Shown here piece by piece: positions 1-9,329 of a stretch of DNA of 64,000 bases. Source of the stretch: Thermosporothrix hazakensis (GTDB lineage Bacteria; Chloroflexota; Ktedonobacteria; Ktedonobacterales; Ktedonobacteraceae); the NCBI RefSeq assembly GCF_003253565.1, contig NZ_QKUF01000002.1:1-64000 (forward strand), given 5' to 3'. Position numbers and translations under genes: made by a program. The number at the start of each line of letters is the position of its first letter. The stretch's first letter is position 1. The notes beneath the pieces were generated by a model. It was not told the origin of the DNA and did no database searches. It saw only the letters and a program-made list of their open reading frames with translations.

Positions 1-135
1 TTGAATATCTTGCAGAAGGCTCTACAGGGTACCGTCGGGCAGACGGGAACCGACGAGGGTGTCTCGTCGAACGCTTCTGGACAGCCTGCCGCTACGCGTC
101 GTCGCTCTGCGACGACGCGCAAGCAGGCTGGATGA
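1..135 (+). CDS. TnpB-family (IS200/IS605) protein, C-terminal tail
   Basis: The frame is open at the left edge and ends in TGA at 133-135, giving 44 residues. It contains a TVGQTGT stretch followed by an Asn and a basic tail rich in Arg, Lys and Thr, which resembles the C-terminal tail of TnpB proteins (often TVGHTGT followed by a variable tail). Immediately after the stop lies an IS200/IS605-like right-end hairpin, which supports the call more strongly than the short protein piece does. TnpB is the RNA-guided nuclease accessory of these elements. The catalytic domain lies outside the window, so activity cannot be judged. Confidence 0.6.
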   Translation: MNILQKALQGTVGQTGTDEGVSSNASGQPAATRRRSATTRKQAG

Positions 136-140
136 AGGAA

Positions 141-173
141 GAATCCCCGCCCTTCTGGCCTGGGGAGTGTCAA
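141..173 (+). mobile_element. IS200/IS605-like right end
   Basis: Just after the TnpB stop comes a short imperfect hairpin, GAATCCCCGCCC then TTCT then GGCCTGGGGAGTGTCAA. A GAATCCCC...GGGGAGTGTCAA end is a common right-end signature of TnpB-bearing elements. At position 174 the sequence switches in phase into a dehydrogenase reading frame on the other strand, so the element boundary is placed at 173. The left end is outside the window. Confidence 0.6.
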
Positions 174-553
174 CACATTGACCCGAATGCCCCTCGGTAG
201 TTCCGGTGCTACATTGCGCACAAACCCTTCAAGGCCCGCATTCACAAGCCCGCCCATCGCGCTTCCTATCATAGGTTCCCTGAAGACACCACTGGTTAGC
301 GTGATCGAACCACCATCACGCAGATAGCGCACAGCACGCAGAAAAAGCGCGATCTGCCCTAACAACTTTCCATTCAGGCTTTGTTCAACGGCCTCATCCG
401 ATAAGGACTCAAGCGGCGTGAGCGCTCCTCTGGCAGCTACACAGACAACCGCATCGATATCATGAATAGTATTGAAGAGAGCATCAATGGATGCTCGATC
501 ATATATGTCTACTTTGATAGAGCCACTGCGTGACAGGAGGGATCCCATCATAC
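174..553 (-). pseudogene. Short-chain dehydrogenase/reductase fragment cut by an IS element
   Basis: On the minus strand the frame reads as the middle of a classical SDR of the short PRK07578-like type: VDIYDRASI, then DAVVCVAARGALTPLESL, then GGSITLTSGVF, then PELPRGIRVNV. It ends exactly where the IS right end begins (codon 176-174 GTG, then TTGACAC). The C-terminal part therefore probably lies beyond the element, outside the window. The N-terminal GxxGxxG cofactor loop is also missing, the frame dissolving near 553. No internal stop was seen. A non-functional remnant broken at both ends. Confidence 0.6.
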
Positions 554-769
554 AGCTCTTCTACTATGCTATATTTTCTTTACCTGGCGCGCCAGAAGAC
601 AGGGGCCTTCTGGCAAGGGAATGCATGGCGCAGGAGTCCATCAGAAGGAGGGAGGCTACTCCTCTTGACAGTACACATCCATTTTGCTCTGATATGACAA
701 GCATTTGAGAATAAAACAGGGGCAAGAGATTCTGACCTTCGAATCCAAGCACAATAGCCCGAAGGTAGT

Positions 770-1005
770 CTATGACCGGGGCCGTTCAAAAGATCCAGCA
801 GTACAGCCAATATACCCATCAGGCGTACGAGAATCAGCGCCAGATCAGTAACACCGTAGACACGGAACGCATGACCTTCGCTATCAATCAGTATCTCGTT
901 ATCCAGTGTCCCCCTATTCTCCGCTTGTAGAATGCGATCGGTGCGTAAGATTCCATCACAGACATCAGGTAACCGGGGCATGGGCTGTTCACCAAAGGCA
1001 AGCAA
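770..1005 (-). pseudogene. Possible oxidoreductase remnant (GMC-like C-terminus)
   Basis: A minus-strand frame contains ILIDSEGHAFRVYGVTDL, reminiscent of the DxELRVYGVxNLRVVD stretch near the C-terminus of GMC oxidoreductases, but the flanking motifs are absent. The whole 554-1111 interval has coding-like scraps and no intact gene. It separates the SDR fragment from the lanthipeptide operon. Weak call; it could be chance. Confidence 0.2.
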
Positions 1006-1111
1006 TGTCCAATGCGGGCCCCCTGAAGAGCAGAAACAACGTACTCGGTAATTTCGGCATAGGCGAATAGAGGAACAGACGGCCTATCGGAGCTTCTTTC
1101 TCCACTGATTA

Positions 1112-4100
1112 TCAGGATGGACGAGCTGCGATGCTTTCCAGGGCCAGACGCCAGAATGCAAGCACTTTTTGCTCATCAGTCGAATCGATCCCGAGAAGGC
1201 GATTGATATGCATATGAACCAGGCTTCCCGCTATATCTTTCTGGTTTCCCCAGAGCTGTTGGCGACTTTCCAGAGTTCGAATAGAATGGGCAACCTGGTG
1301 TATCTCAGCCTGATAGGTCAGGACAGCCTGCTGTATTGGCTCACGCATCGGGTGTATCAGCCTCCAGGGGACGAGCAGCTCGCTGAGTTCCTTTTGATGG
1401 GTACGGAACTCTTCCTGAAAGGCCTCCGGGACTGTGGTTCGTAGCCACTGGAGCCGGTCATCAAAGGTGAACCCCCAGGTGTCAAACAGGAAGTCAAGCG
1501 AACTGACCGCAAGCAGCAGGGGGTCAAGCCGAATGTGCTTGAGCGAGGCTGAGCGCAATAGATGACGGCACAGGTCACTATCAAGCGTAAAGAAGCGCTC
1601 TATCTGCTCGATTGCAAGCGGCCCACCATAGCGCTCGATCTCGCGGCTGTACGTGTTCAGCGTTACCTGCTCTAGAATCTCTTTTTCAGCTAATGAGCCG
1701 CTCCATTCCAGGGCGTACTGCAACAGGCGCCCCTGGACATCTGCATTGCAAGCATGAAGCCGAAGACGAAGGTGCTGCTCGGGATCTCTGTAACGAACGT
1801 AGAACCAGCGATCTATGAATGCAGATTGTCGGAGTGAGTGAACAAAAGCGAAGAGCGTATCAGCAATAAACTCGTTCTGTTGGGACAATGGGAGATAGAG
1901 GTGCAGATACACCCAATCATTGCCAGGCAGGATGTTCCGCTCGCGAGCAGAAATGATCGCCGGAGGAGATGGTATACCTTCTTGCGTCACACGCTGTTGC
2001 GTCGAGGTGCCTGCATGAGAGCGCAAAGAGACAGGAACAACGATTTCAGAGACGTACGTATGCTTCTCCTCGTCCTGTAACCAGAGATGTTCAAAGTCAG
2101 GGTACATCTCTTCAAGCTGGATGCTCTGGGTGGGATCGGTTTTCTGCAATTCAGTACGCAGTTCGGCAACGGTGAGCGCGTTTTCCAGATCAAGCAATAA
2201 ACGCTGATCTCCATTCACCAGATAGGTATAACGGGGCACATCCCAGGCTGCACGCCAGGCCTGAAGAGCTTCAAAAAAGGAGGCTGCCGGGTCCGTTGGA
2301 ATGCTCTCCCTACGAAGTAGCCAGCGAGCCGGTCGCAAAACAATCTTGTCTTCATAGACCAGACGAGGAAGGAAAGGGAGATGTTCGGCTGCCCCCCAGT
2401 CAAACGGAACCGGCAGTGCAGATCGATCCTCAGACACTTCGATCAGAAAACGGCAGACATTCGGCGCCTTTCGGATGTTGAGCATGCTCGTGTGGCAGAC
2501 AATCACCTCTTTCTTCAAACGGAGCGAACGCAGATAGAAACGGCCCTGCCGGATCCCAACCACCAGATCATCAAGCTGAATCACGCGCTCAGGAGGCACG
2601 GAGGGCATGGTATTGACCGTGATCTCGTATGAGAAAAGCGTTGGATGCACTACAACATTAGCAGAACGCGGATAGAGCGGACGATAACTCAGCTCAGCAA
2701 AGAGAATATCCGGGTGCTCATCTTCCTGTCTTTGAATGTATTGCTGAAGCCGCGCGAGATCATCATGCTCATAGAGATGCATAAATCGTCCAAACGTTCG
2801 CCCTCCGCTTAATGAGCCGGTATTGGGCGCTAGAACTGCTCGCCATTGACCATAGTCAAGCGCCTCATAGGATGAGGCATGCACCTGCAAATAGACCTCC
2901 TGCGATGGAGGATACGAAGGAGTTGCAGAGAGCTGAAGTTGTTCCACAAGCGCTTCGGTGAGCCTGACTTCTCTTTTTCTTTCTCGGAGTGCTGTGGCAG
3001 CCAGCTCACATAGTAGAGCATCACGGCGGATGGTAGACTCTGGAGTACTTGCCCCAGCAGAACCGAGTATACCTGGAGGCTCCATATAGGTGGCAGGAGC
3101 ATCAAGGCCTTTTTCCGGGCTGAGAAGCTCTAGAAGAGGGACTTCTGTATAATGGCCATAGCGTTCAGCGAACTTCCTGTGATACTCTCGCAAGTGAGGA
3201 TATCCATCTTGATAGAGGCTCAGACGGGTGAGCAGTTCGGCTGTTTTGGCTGCTGCTTGAGCAATATCCTGGTGAAGTTGCTTTGTATGCAGTTGAAGCC
3301 GCATATCTACCTGCATAGTCGGTGAGATCTGGCGCGGCAGAAGCCTATGTTGCTTATCACTGAGAGAGTACAGTTTATCCAGTGAGCAACCCGGCCCCTC
3401 TCGATCGATATCGGCCATTGCCTGCAATATCTTTTCAAATGCGTTCGCAATGTCACGAAGCCGGGAAGATGGTAGAGCCTGCAAACGCTCAAGAACGATA
3501 CTGGCGGGATACATCTGCGAGAGGGGAAGTTGAAGTGTGCTGATAAGGATATGGTTGTGCACGGCACTCTGAAGCAACTTCTCAATTTGCTGCAGTGACG
3601 CCTGAGGAAAGGCTTCCTGCATTTTTTGGACAAGCTCAGATAGAAGCCGAGGAGTTCGAGCAAGCTGATGCAGGTGCTTGACTACAGAGGTAGCACGCAC
3701 ACTGAGCGACGCCCGTTGAGATTGCTCATAGATATCGGGATAAGGCACAACGAGCCGGCTCCCGGCAAAATAGAGCGTTTGGTTCGCCTGATATGGGATG
3801 ACTTCCTGATTGACCGGCAGCGTTTCAATAAAGGAGAGCAAGGCATAAAGCCAATACATGTCAGGGCGCGTGTGCGTCTTATGTCTGTGAGATGCGGCCA
3901 GCCGAACATTACTCTGATCCGCAAACGTATCAAATGCGATTCCCGCAAAGAGGCCGAATGGCGTGGGGCGCGTGGAAAGGCGAATGAGGTAGCGAAGCAG
4001 GCGGGAGAACGCGCGCTGCATCTTCTGTGGTTTCGTCGTTTGCCCGCTTCGGATGAGCTCCAGGCGTTCAAAAAGCGAGGGGCTGGCAACATATAAGGCA

Positions 4101-4243
4101 TGCCTGATAACGGGATGCTCAGCAAGTTGAAGCAATGCCTCGGGAGATGAAACAGAGATCACCTGAAAAAAGGTATGGGCAGGCAAAAGAGGTGCTCTGA
4201 GAAGGTAGAAACCTGCTGCCTGGTAAGGGTGTTCCATTGACAT
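1112..4243 (-). CDS. lanB: Class I lanthipeptide dehydratase LanB
   Basis: 1043 residues, the usual size of a full LanB. The first about 700 residues match the N-terminal glutamylation domain, which transfers Glu from tRNA-Glu to Ser/Thr of the precursor (motifs such as TRPTPFGLFAGIAF near residue 90). The C-terminal about 280 residues match the thiopeptide-type/SpaB_C elimination domain (WVYLHLYLPLSQQNEF, DRWFYVRYRDPEQHLRLRLH). Together they dehydrate the core to Dha/Dhb. I chose ATG 4243 because GGAGG sits six bases upstream; an in-frame ATG at 4270 has no such site. It is the last gene of a lanA-lanT-lanT-lanC-lanB operon, 40 bases after lanC. It looks intact. Confidence 0.93.
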   Translation of the reverse strand: MSMEHPYQAAGFYLLRAPLLPAHTFFQVISVSSPEALLQLAEHPVIRHALYVASPSLFERLELIRSGQTTKPQKMQRAFSRLLRYLIRLSTRPTPFGLFAGIAFDTFADQSNVRLAASHRHKTHTRPDMYWLYALLSFIETLPVNQEVIPYQANQTLYFAGSRLVVPYPDIYEQSQRASLSVRATSVVKHLHQLARTPRLLSELVQKMQEAFPQASLQQIEKLLQSAVHNHILISTLQLPLSQMYPASIVLERLQALPSSRLRDIANAFEKILQAMADIDREGPGCSLDKLYSLSDKQHRLLPRQISPTMQVDMRLQLHTKQLHQDIAQAAAKTAELLTRLSLYQDGYPHLREYHRKFAERYGHYTEVPLLELLSPEKGLDAPATYMEPPGILGSAGASTPESTIRRDALLCELAATALRERKREVRLTEALVEQLQLSATPSYPPSQEVYLQVHASSYEALDYGQWRAVLAPNTGSLSGGRTFGRFMHLYEHDDLARLQQYIQRQEDEHPDILFAELSYRPLYPRSANVVVHPTLFSYEITVNTMPSVPPERVIQLDDLVVGIRQGRFYLRSLRLKKEVIVCHTSMLNIRKAPNVCRFLIEVSEDRSALPVPFDWGAAEHLPFLPRLVYEDKIVLRPARWLLRRESIPTDPAASFFEALQAWRAAWDVPRYTYLVNGDQRLLLDLENALTVAELRTELQKTDPTQSIQLEEMYPDFEHLWLQDEEKHTYVSEIVVPVSLRSHAGTSTQQRVTQEGIPSPPAIISARERNILPGNDWVYLHLYLPLSQQNEFIADTLFAFVHSLRQSAFIDRWFYVRYRDPEQHLRLRLHACNADVQGRLLQYALEWSGSLAEKEILEQVTLNTYSREIERYGGPLAIEQIERFFTLDSDLCRHLLRSASLKHIRLDPLLLAVSSLDFLFDTWGFTFDDRLQWLRTTVPEAFQEEFRTHQKELSELLVPWRLIHPMREPIQQAVLTYQAEIHQVAHSIRTLESRQQLWGNQKDIAGSLVHMHINRLLGIDSTDEQKVLAFWRLALESIAARPS

Positions 4244-4283
4244 GTTCGTCCTCCGTGATAACGCGGCCATAGCAAGAATTCCT

Positions 4284-5639
4284 CTATACGATCAGAAAAG
4301 CGCGAGCCCATGAGGGAAACTGTCCAGTAGCAACAGTCAGCAATGTGAGCAGAATGCCACTCATGCCGGTTAGCAGAGAGGGGTCATCATATGTGTTGCC
4401 GTCTCGATCAATATTCTGATACGCAAAGGGAAGCTCCGGTTGAAAGGTATCAAGCAGGTGTTGAGTAAGCTGAAGCAGAGCCTGCGTTTGTGAAAGCATT
4501 GCTCCTTCAGCGACAAAACAGCTTCCGAGCAGAAGCAGGCCGCTTATTCCATGACAGAGGATCGGAGCACTGATAAAACGATGAGACGGAGGACGATGCA
4601 GGGCAGTATCCATCGCATCCCGGGCAAAGGTTTGCAGATGATTGTCCTCAAGCGCAATTCCTGTGAGCCAGAGAGCACGCGCAATCCCTGGAGCTCCATA
4701 ACACCAGGCTGCACGTGCTGGTTTTTCAATAGACCCGGGATCGAAAGCGGAAATCTCTGATAGTGGGAGCGCGACGGGCCAGTTCATTCCCCAGGTGTCG
4801 CGGCAGTGATAGGCGAGCAGCCACTGAGCCAGATGGTTCATTGCCTCTTGCTGGCCTGGCCGTCGAAACCCTGCTGCCCAGGCGAGAGAAAGCGCGGTGA
4901 GTGGACCTGCTATTCCATGCGCATACCCACAGTTGATATAGCCCTGCGCAAATGTATCCCGGTATGTGGAAGGGTCCGCTGTAAAAAATGGCGGTGTGAT
5001 AGACCAACGCGGAAGATCCGACGGTTCGGCAAGCCAGATGAGATACTCTAGCAGCTTATTGATGATCTCAATAAGCTGCTCAGAGGGATTCGGCACCGAG
5101 ACAAGGTATGCCAGAATGCCCGCTGCTCCGCGAACAATGTCGTAGTCCGCTTCAGCAACGCCGAATGTGTCTCGTTTCCATGTTCTTTCCTGTACTTGAA
5201 GCAGGAGTTTCTCTTGAACGCGCTGGACGGTTCGAGCATAACGAGGCTCCACATCATAAAGAGTAGAAATGGTAAAAGCAAGACCTGCCGTACCATCACA
5301 AAGGCCAGAGGATGAAAGTGGCTCATGACGGGTGCAGGCCACCGCCTGGGAAAAGTAGCGATGCGCCAGCTCAAGCCACTGGCTTTCCTGAAAAATCGAG
5401 AAGAGCGTATATGCCGTCAGGGAGATCCCGCTTAACCCCCAGGCAAGCGAAGGGGCCTTCTGAGTAGACCTCTTGAGCAGTGCTTCCTGGACCTTCTCTC
5501 TTTCTTGCAGCCGTTCAGCCAGTTCATGAACCACATCGAGCGTTTTTTGCCGCATGGAAGAGTGAAGAAGCGGCTCACTCTTCCAACGACTCTCTGTAAG
5601 CAAGGTTGAAGCCACGGGAAATGTGGGCATTTCAGTCAT
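4284..5639 (-). CDS. lanC: Lanthionine synthetase C-like cyclase LanC
   Basis: 451 residues, the normal LanC length. The zinc site is complete: a Cys in WCYGAPG and the Cys-His pair in CHGISG, preceded by the conserved HGIAG turn. LanC adds precursor Cys thiols to dehydrated residues to form (methyl)lanthionine rings, working with LanB on the leader-bearing peptide in the cytoplasm. The start ATG lies six bases after the stop of the upstream transporter gene, whose end supplies an AAAGGA ribosome site, so translation is probably coupled. No break or missing ligand seen. Confidence 0.94.
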   Translation of the reverse strand: MTEMPTFPVASTLLTESRWKSEPLLHSSMRQKTLDVVHELAERLQEREKVQEALLKRSTQKAPSLAWGLSGISLTAYTLFSIFQESQWLELAHRYFSQAVACTRHEPLSSSGLCDGTAGLAFTISTLYDVEPRYARTVQRVQEKLLLQVQERTWKRDTFGVAEADYDIVRGAAGILAYLVSVPNPSEQLIEIINKLLEYLIWLAEPSDLPRWSITPPFFTADPSTYRDTFAQGYINCGYAHGIAGPLTALSLAWAAGFRRPGQQEAMNHLAQWLLAYHCRDTWGMNWPVALPLSEISAFDPGSIEKPARAAWCYGAPGIARALWLTGIALEDNHLQTFARDAMDTALHRPPSHRFISAPILCHGISGLLLLGSCFVAEGAMLSQTQALLQLTQHLLDTFQPELPFAYQNIDRDGNTYDDPSLLTGMSGILLTLLTVATGQFPSWARAFLIV

Positions 5640-5645
5640 AGGATG

Positions 5646-7454
5646 TCAGTCCTTTTCTTGCTGCTTTTGAGCGGTTGCAAACTCGATGCTCTCTTTTTCC
5701 TGCTCACGCGCCCAGATTGCCTGTATCTCTTCATTGGTCTGAAGCAGATTGTCCAGCGTCCCTATCGCGTCAATGGTGCCCTGCTTCAGCACGATAATGG
5801 TATCTGCTGCACGTAAGACTGCTGGACGGTGCGAAACCACTAAACAGGTTCTGTCCGGATTCGCTCGGAGACGCTGAAGTAAGAGCTGTTCTGTCGCGCC
5901 ATCAAGTGAACTGGATAGATCATCAAGCGCCAGCAATTCAGCATCGCGGGCAAGCATCCGGGCAACAGCCGTCCGCTGAAGCTGTCCACCAGAAAGGTTC
6001 CTTGCACGCGCCCCAATAAGCGTGTCTATCTGCCTCTCAAACTGGATAACATCCTGCTCAAGCACAGCATCATGCAGAATTTTTCCCATATCGACGGCTG
6101 TTTCAGGTAATCCAAGTAAGATGTTGTCCTTCAACGAAAGGCTGAAGAGATGAGGAATCTGGGGCGTATAGGCACATCGAGGCGGCCCAAAAAAGGATTG
6201 CGGATCCTCAATACGCTTACCATTCCAGAAGAGCTGCCCCTGATCCTGAGGCAAGAGGCCAAGCAATGAACGTAATAATGTTGTCTTTCCTGCACCTACA
6301 CGTCCGGTAATCACAGTGAAAGAACCCCTCCGTACAGAGAAGTTGATATGCTCAATACCTGCTCCATTGGCGTAATGATAGGAGAGATCTTGCACAACCA
6401 GTTCCTCAAGGCGATCTGTTTCCTGTCGAGCAGGATATGTGCAGGGCGGCAACTCCTCTTGAAGATAGGTCGGGACGTGCTCAACAAGGGTATCGTCTGG
6501 CTTGTTCTGCCAGAAATCGAGAAGGCGATTGAGTGAAACCTTCATCCGAGCATAGCGTGATGTCCATCCGCCAGATAGGCCAAGTATCTTGGAAAACCAG
6601 CTCATATAGGAGATAAATAGGGCCAGATCACCAATGCCAATATGCTCGTTTGGTCCAAGCAGCGCGATAGCGATCAGGACCAGCGCGACCCCGATGTCAG
6701 ACATTTGCGCAACAATGGTACTGAGAAGCTGTCCGAGGATCGTATCCTGTAACAACGCTTTTCGGCGAGTATCGTTTACTTTCTGGAGATGTCGGGCTAT
6801 CGCCTGCTCACTACCATAGACCTTCAGCAAAGGAGCAGCAGCAAAGATATCTTGCAACGTCTGGGAGACGTCCCCTGTCGCCTTCTGATGCGCCTGCCGC
6901 ACTTTCTGAAGGTGAGCGCTGAGCCTTTTGGCCAGTACGAAAAAGACAAGCAGGGGGAGAAACGTAACAACGGTAATCAAGGGAGAAGTTGAAAGAAGAA
7001 TCCCCAGTCCGATTACCACAGTAATGAGCTGGCCAATTGGATCGCTGATCCAGCGAGCGAAGTCGATCACCCAGTTAATATCATCCCGAAGACGCGTGAT
7101 GGCTTCACCAGAGGAAGAGGGGAGCGCCTGTACAGCGGGAAGCCTGAAGAGCTGGACGAAAATATTCTTCCGAAGCAGGGCTTCAAAGATGAAATTCTGG
7201 GTTGCTTGCCACATGTTGGCGATGTAGACCGTGCCAAAGCGGCCAACAGCAATGGCCGTCAAGACCAGCAGGGAAATCCAGATAGGCCCTGCATTGGCTG
7301 TCTTTTGGGCGAGCGTATCAAACAACTGCTGTAACATGAGACCGCTAATGAGCGGAAGCAGATAATAGAGACCATTGTTAATCAAGGCACTCCCAAAATA
7401 CAGCCCGGGACGATAGCGTATCAGTTGCCAGATATACCATAAGGGCTTTCTCAT
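5646..7454 (-). CDS. lanT: Half-ABC exporter, degenerate-site subunit of lanthipeptide transporter
   Basis: 602 residues: an N-terminal six-helix membrane domain (about 1-320) and an ATPase domain (about 350-590). Walker A is GRVGAGKTT, the signature LSGGQ, and Walker B LLALDDLSS, where Asp replaces the usual catalytic Glu. The preceding gene encodes a partner with canonical Asp-Glu, so the two probably form a heterodimer with one degenerate ATP site. No C39 peptidase domain is present, so leader removal must be done by another enzyme. The start ATG overlaps the upstream stop by four bases and has GGGAGG upstream. The likely role is export of, or self-protection from, the lanthipeptide. Confidence 0.88.
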   Translation of the reverse strand: MRKPLWYIWQLIRYRPGLYFGSALINNGLYYLLPLISGLMLQQLFDTLAQKTANAGPIWISLLVLTAIAVGRFGTVYIANMWQATQNFIFEALLRKNIFVQLFRLPAVQALPSSSGEAITRLRDDINWVIDFARWISDPIGQLITVVIGLGILLSTSPLITVVTFLPLLVFFVLAKRLSAHLQKVRQAHQKATGDVSQTLQDIFAAAPLLKVYGSEQAIARHLQKVNDTRRKALLQDTILGQLLSTIVAQMSDIGVALVLIAIALLGPNEHIGIGDLALFISYMSWFSKILGLSGGWTSRYARMKVSLNRLLDFWQNKPDDTLVEHVPTYLQEELPPCTYPARQETDRLEELVVQDLSYHYANGAGIEHINFSVRRGSFTVITGRVGAGKTTLLRSLLGLLPQDQGQLFWNGKRIEDPQSFFGPPRCAYTPQIPHLFSLSLKDNILLGLPETAVDMGKILHDAVLEQDVIQFERQIDTLIGARARNLSGGQLQRTAVARMLARDAELLALDDLSSSLDGATEQLLLQRLRANPDRTCLVVSHRPAVLRAADTIIVLKQGTIDAIGTLDNLLQTNEEIQAIWAREQEKESIEFATAQKQQEKD

Positions 7455-9193
7455 TGTCTTACCTCCCCTGCTGCCAGCCGATACATGGTTGCAAATGCGG
7501 AATCGGGTTGCTGTAAGAGCGCTTCACGCTCTCCAAATTCACGACATCGACCATTTTCCAGAACAAGAATCAGGTCTGTTTGCATCACCGTTTGCAAACG
7601 ATGCGCGATAATGATGGCGGTGCGCCCCTGCAAGAGCTGCTTGAGCGCCTGATCCAGTAATTGTTCAGTGGCGGGATCGATTCGTGAGGAGGCTTCGTCT
7701 AAGATAATCACCTGAGGATTGCGTAAGAAAAGGCGCGCCAATGAGAGCAATTGGGCCTCGCCCGCAGAAAGTGCCTGTTCTCGCGAGGAGAGCACGGTAT
7801 CCAACCCCTCCGGAAGCCTCTTGAGCCAGTCCGTCAGTTTGAGCTGCTCAAGAGCCTGGACGATGACATCGTCAGAGATGGAATCGTCGAACAGAGTCAG
7901 ATTATCGCGAACGGTGGCGTTAAAAATATGCACCTCTTGTGTGATAATGCCAATGGCTCGGCGCAGGTCCGCAAGGGCATAGTCCTGAATAGGATGTCCG
8001 TTGAGCAAAATAGTACCCGATTGAGGCTGATAGAGCCGGGTGAGAAGCCTTGCGACAGTGCTCTTACCACTACCAGTCTGCCCCAATAAGCCGAGGGTCT
8101 TTCCCGCAGGAAGCACAAATGAGAGGTCCTGAAGCGCGTAGGTATCTTCTATATACTGAAACGAGACCCGCTCAAAAGCCACCTCTAGCGCTTCGCTGGC
8201 AAGTGGCCTGTCGCCTCCGTGAATGGTACTCTTTTCCGCAAGGAGCTCGTGAATGTTTGCAATACTACCGCTTCCCTGTTGCAGGCTACGCCACTGTTCC
8301 ACAATTTGCTCGACAGGAACCTGTAGAAGGGTGGTGTAATAAAAGAGGGTATAGACGCGCTCAAGGGGGATCGCATGTCCCCAAAAAAGAAGGACACCAA
8401 GAAGCAGCGCAACCACTGTACCAAGATCAAAGAACATACGAAGCAGGTTACGCGTTCGCATGATGGCCTGAAAGCCGCGCAAAAATGTACGGAGGATGGC
8501 ACGTGATTGAGATGCCAGTTCGCGCAGGACATACGATTGTGCTCCAGAGGAGGTAAGGTCTTCCAGACCCGAGAGCCGCTCTTCCGTGAAGCTTATCATC
8601 TCGGCGCGCTGCTTTCGGGCCTCTTTCCAGAGCGGGAGCGCCTTCGAGTGCAGCATGTAAACGATCACGATAGAGAATATGGTGAAGAGTGCCAGCACCA
8701 ACCCTACCAGAGCATGAATCGTGAAGGCGATCATTCCGATAATTCCGATCAGAAGAACTCCATTGCTGATGAGCGACAACACCAGGCGCGAGAACAGGTT
8801 ATTGAGCGTTGCGACCTGCCCGTCTACGCGCTCTACCAGCTCCCCCGGGGTATGTTGTGTATGGAAACGCAGATCTAATGCAAGGCAATGAAGCGTTAAG
8901 TCAACACGAAGCTCATTTGTTGCAAGCAGGCTGATATTATCCCCTAGATATGCCTCCCAGAGCGACAGGATGGGACGCGCAACCGCAAGCAGGAGAAAGA
9001 GAAGAGCGAGCGGGAGAAGAAGCCCGGTTGCGAACTGCATCCGAATGTTTTTTAGAAATGCTTCCAATATGAGAGGGGTGATAATCAGAAGAACAGTACT
9101 GCCCAGAATCAGAATGAAAAGGAGGATCAGAAGCGGGATACGTTTTCTGAGATATTTTAGAAAGGGGATGTAAAGTTTGACTGTCGAAAACAT
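7451..9193 (-). CDS. lanT: Half-ABC exporter, canonical-site subunit of lanthipeptide transporter
   Basis: 580 residues: six predicted membrane helices, then an ATPase with Walker A GQTGSGKST, a signature variant LSAGE, Walker B VIILDEASS with the catalytic Glu, and the H-loop in IIIAHRL. It pairs with the next gene, which overlaps it by four bases. ATG 9193 is given as start. A GTG at 9208 in the same frame abuts the AGGAGG motif and so could not use it as a ribosome site; the ATG sits 14 bases downstream, which is long, so the start is uncertain by five codons. A hairpin between lanA and this gene may lower its expression relative to the precursor. Confidence 0.88.
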   Translation of the reverse strand: MFSTVKLYIPFLKYLRKRIPLLILLFILILGSTVLLIITPLILEAFLKNIRMQFATGLLLPLALLFLLLAVARPILSLWEAYLGDNISLLATNELRVDLTLHCLALDLRFHTQHTPGELVERVDGQVATLNNLFSRLVLSLISNGVLLIGIIGMIAFTIHALVGLVLALFTIFSIVIVYMLHSKALPLWKEARKQRAEMISFTEERLSGLEDLTSSGAQSYVLRELASQSRAILRTFLRGFQAIMRTRNLLRMFFDLGTVVALLLGVLLFWGHAIPLERVYTLFYYTTLLQVPVEQIVEQWRSLQQGSGSIANIHELLAEKSTIHGGDRPLASEALEVAFERVSFQYIEDTYALQDLSFVLPAGKTLGLLGQTGSGKSTVARLLTRLYQPQSGTILLNGHPIQDYALADLRRAIGIITQEVHIFNATVRDNLTLFDDSISDDVIVQALEQLKLTDWLKRLPEGLDTVLSSREQALSAGEAQLLSLARLFLRNPQVIILDEASSRIDPATEQLLDQALKQLLQGRTAIIIAHRLQTVMQTDLILVLENGRCREFGEREALLQQPDSAFATMYRLAAGEVRQ

Positions 9194-9270
9194 TGTGATG
9201 TTTTTCACCTCCTATTTCCCACGTGCTTATTCGCCTTTTTCAACCAGAGAAGATGGAATATTGAATCAAG

Positions 9271-9308
9271 TGGTCAGACACCAGGGATTTATGCTTGATG
9301 TCTGACCA
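9271..9308 (-). terminator. Intercistronic hairpin after lanA (attenuator-like)
   Basis: A perfect 10-bp inverted repeat, TGGTCAGACA and TGTCTGACCA, encloses an 18-base loop and lies between the precursor and the transporter genes. There is no clean T-run after it on the minus strand. It is better read as a partial terminator or RNA-stability element, as is common after lantibiotic structural genes, which need far more transcript than the biosynthetic genes. Confidence 0.55.
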
Positions 9309-9329
9309 TAGAAGCGGAACGATGAGAGA

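Noticed and set aside
738..780. TTCGAATCC-like stretch considered as a tRNA T-loop
   Set aside because: No matching acceptor or anticodon stems could be formed around it.
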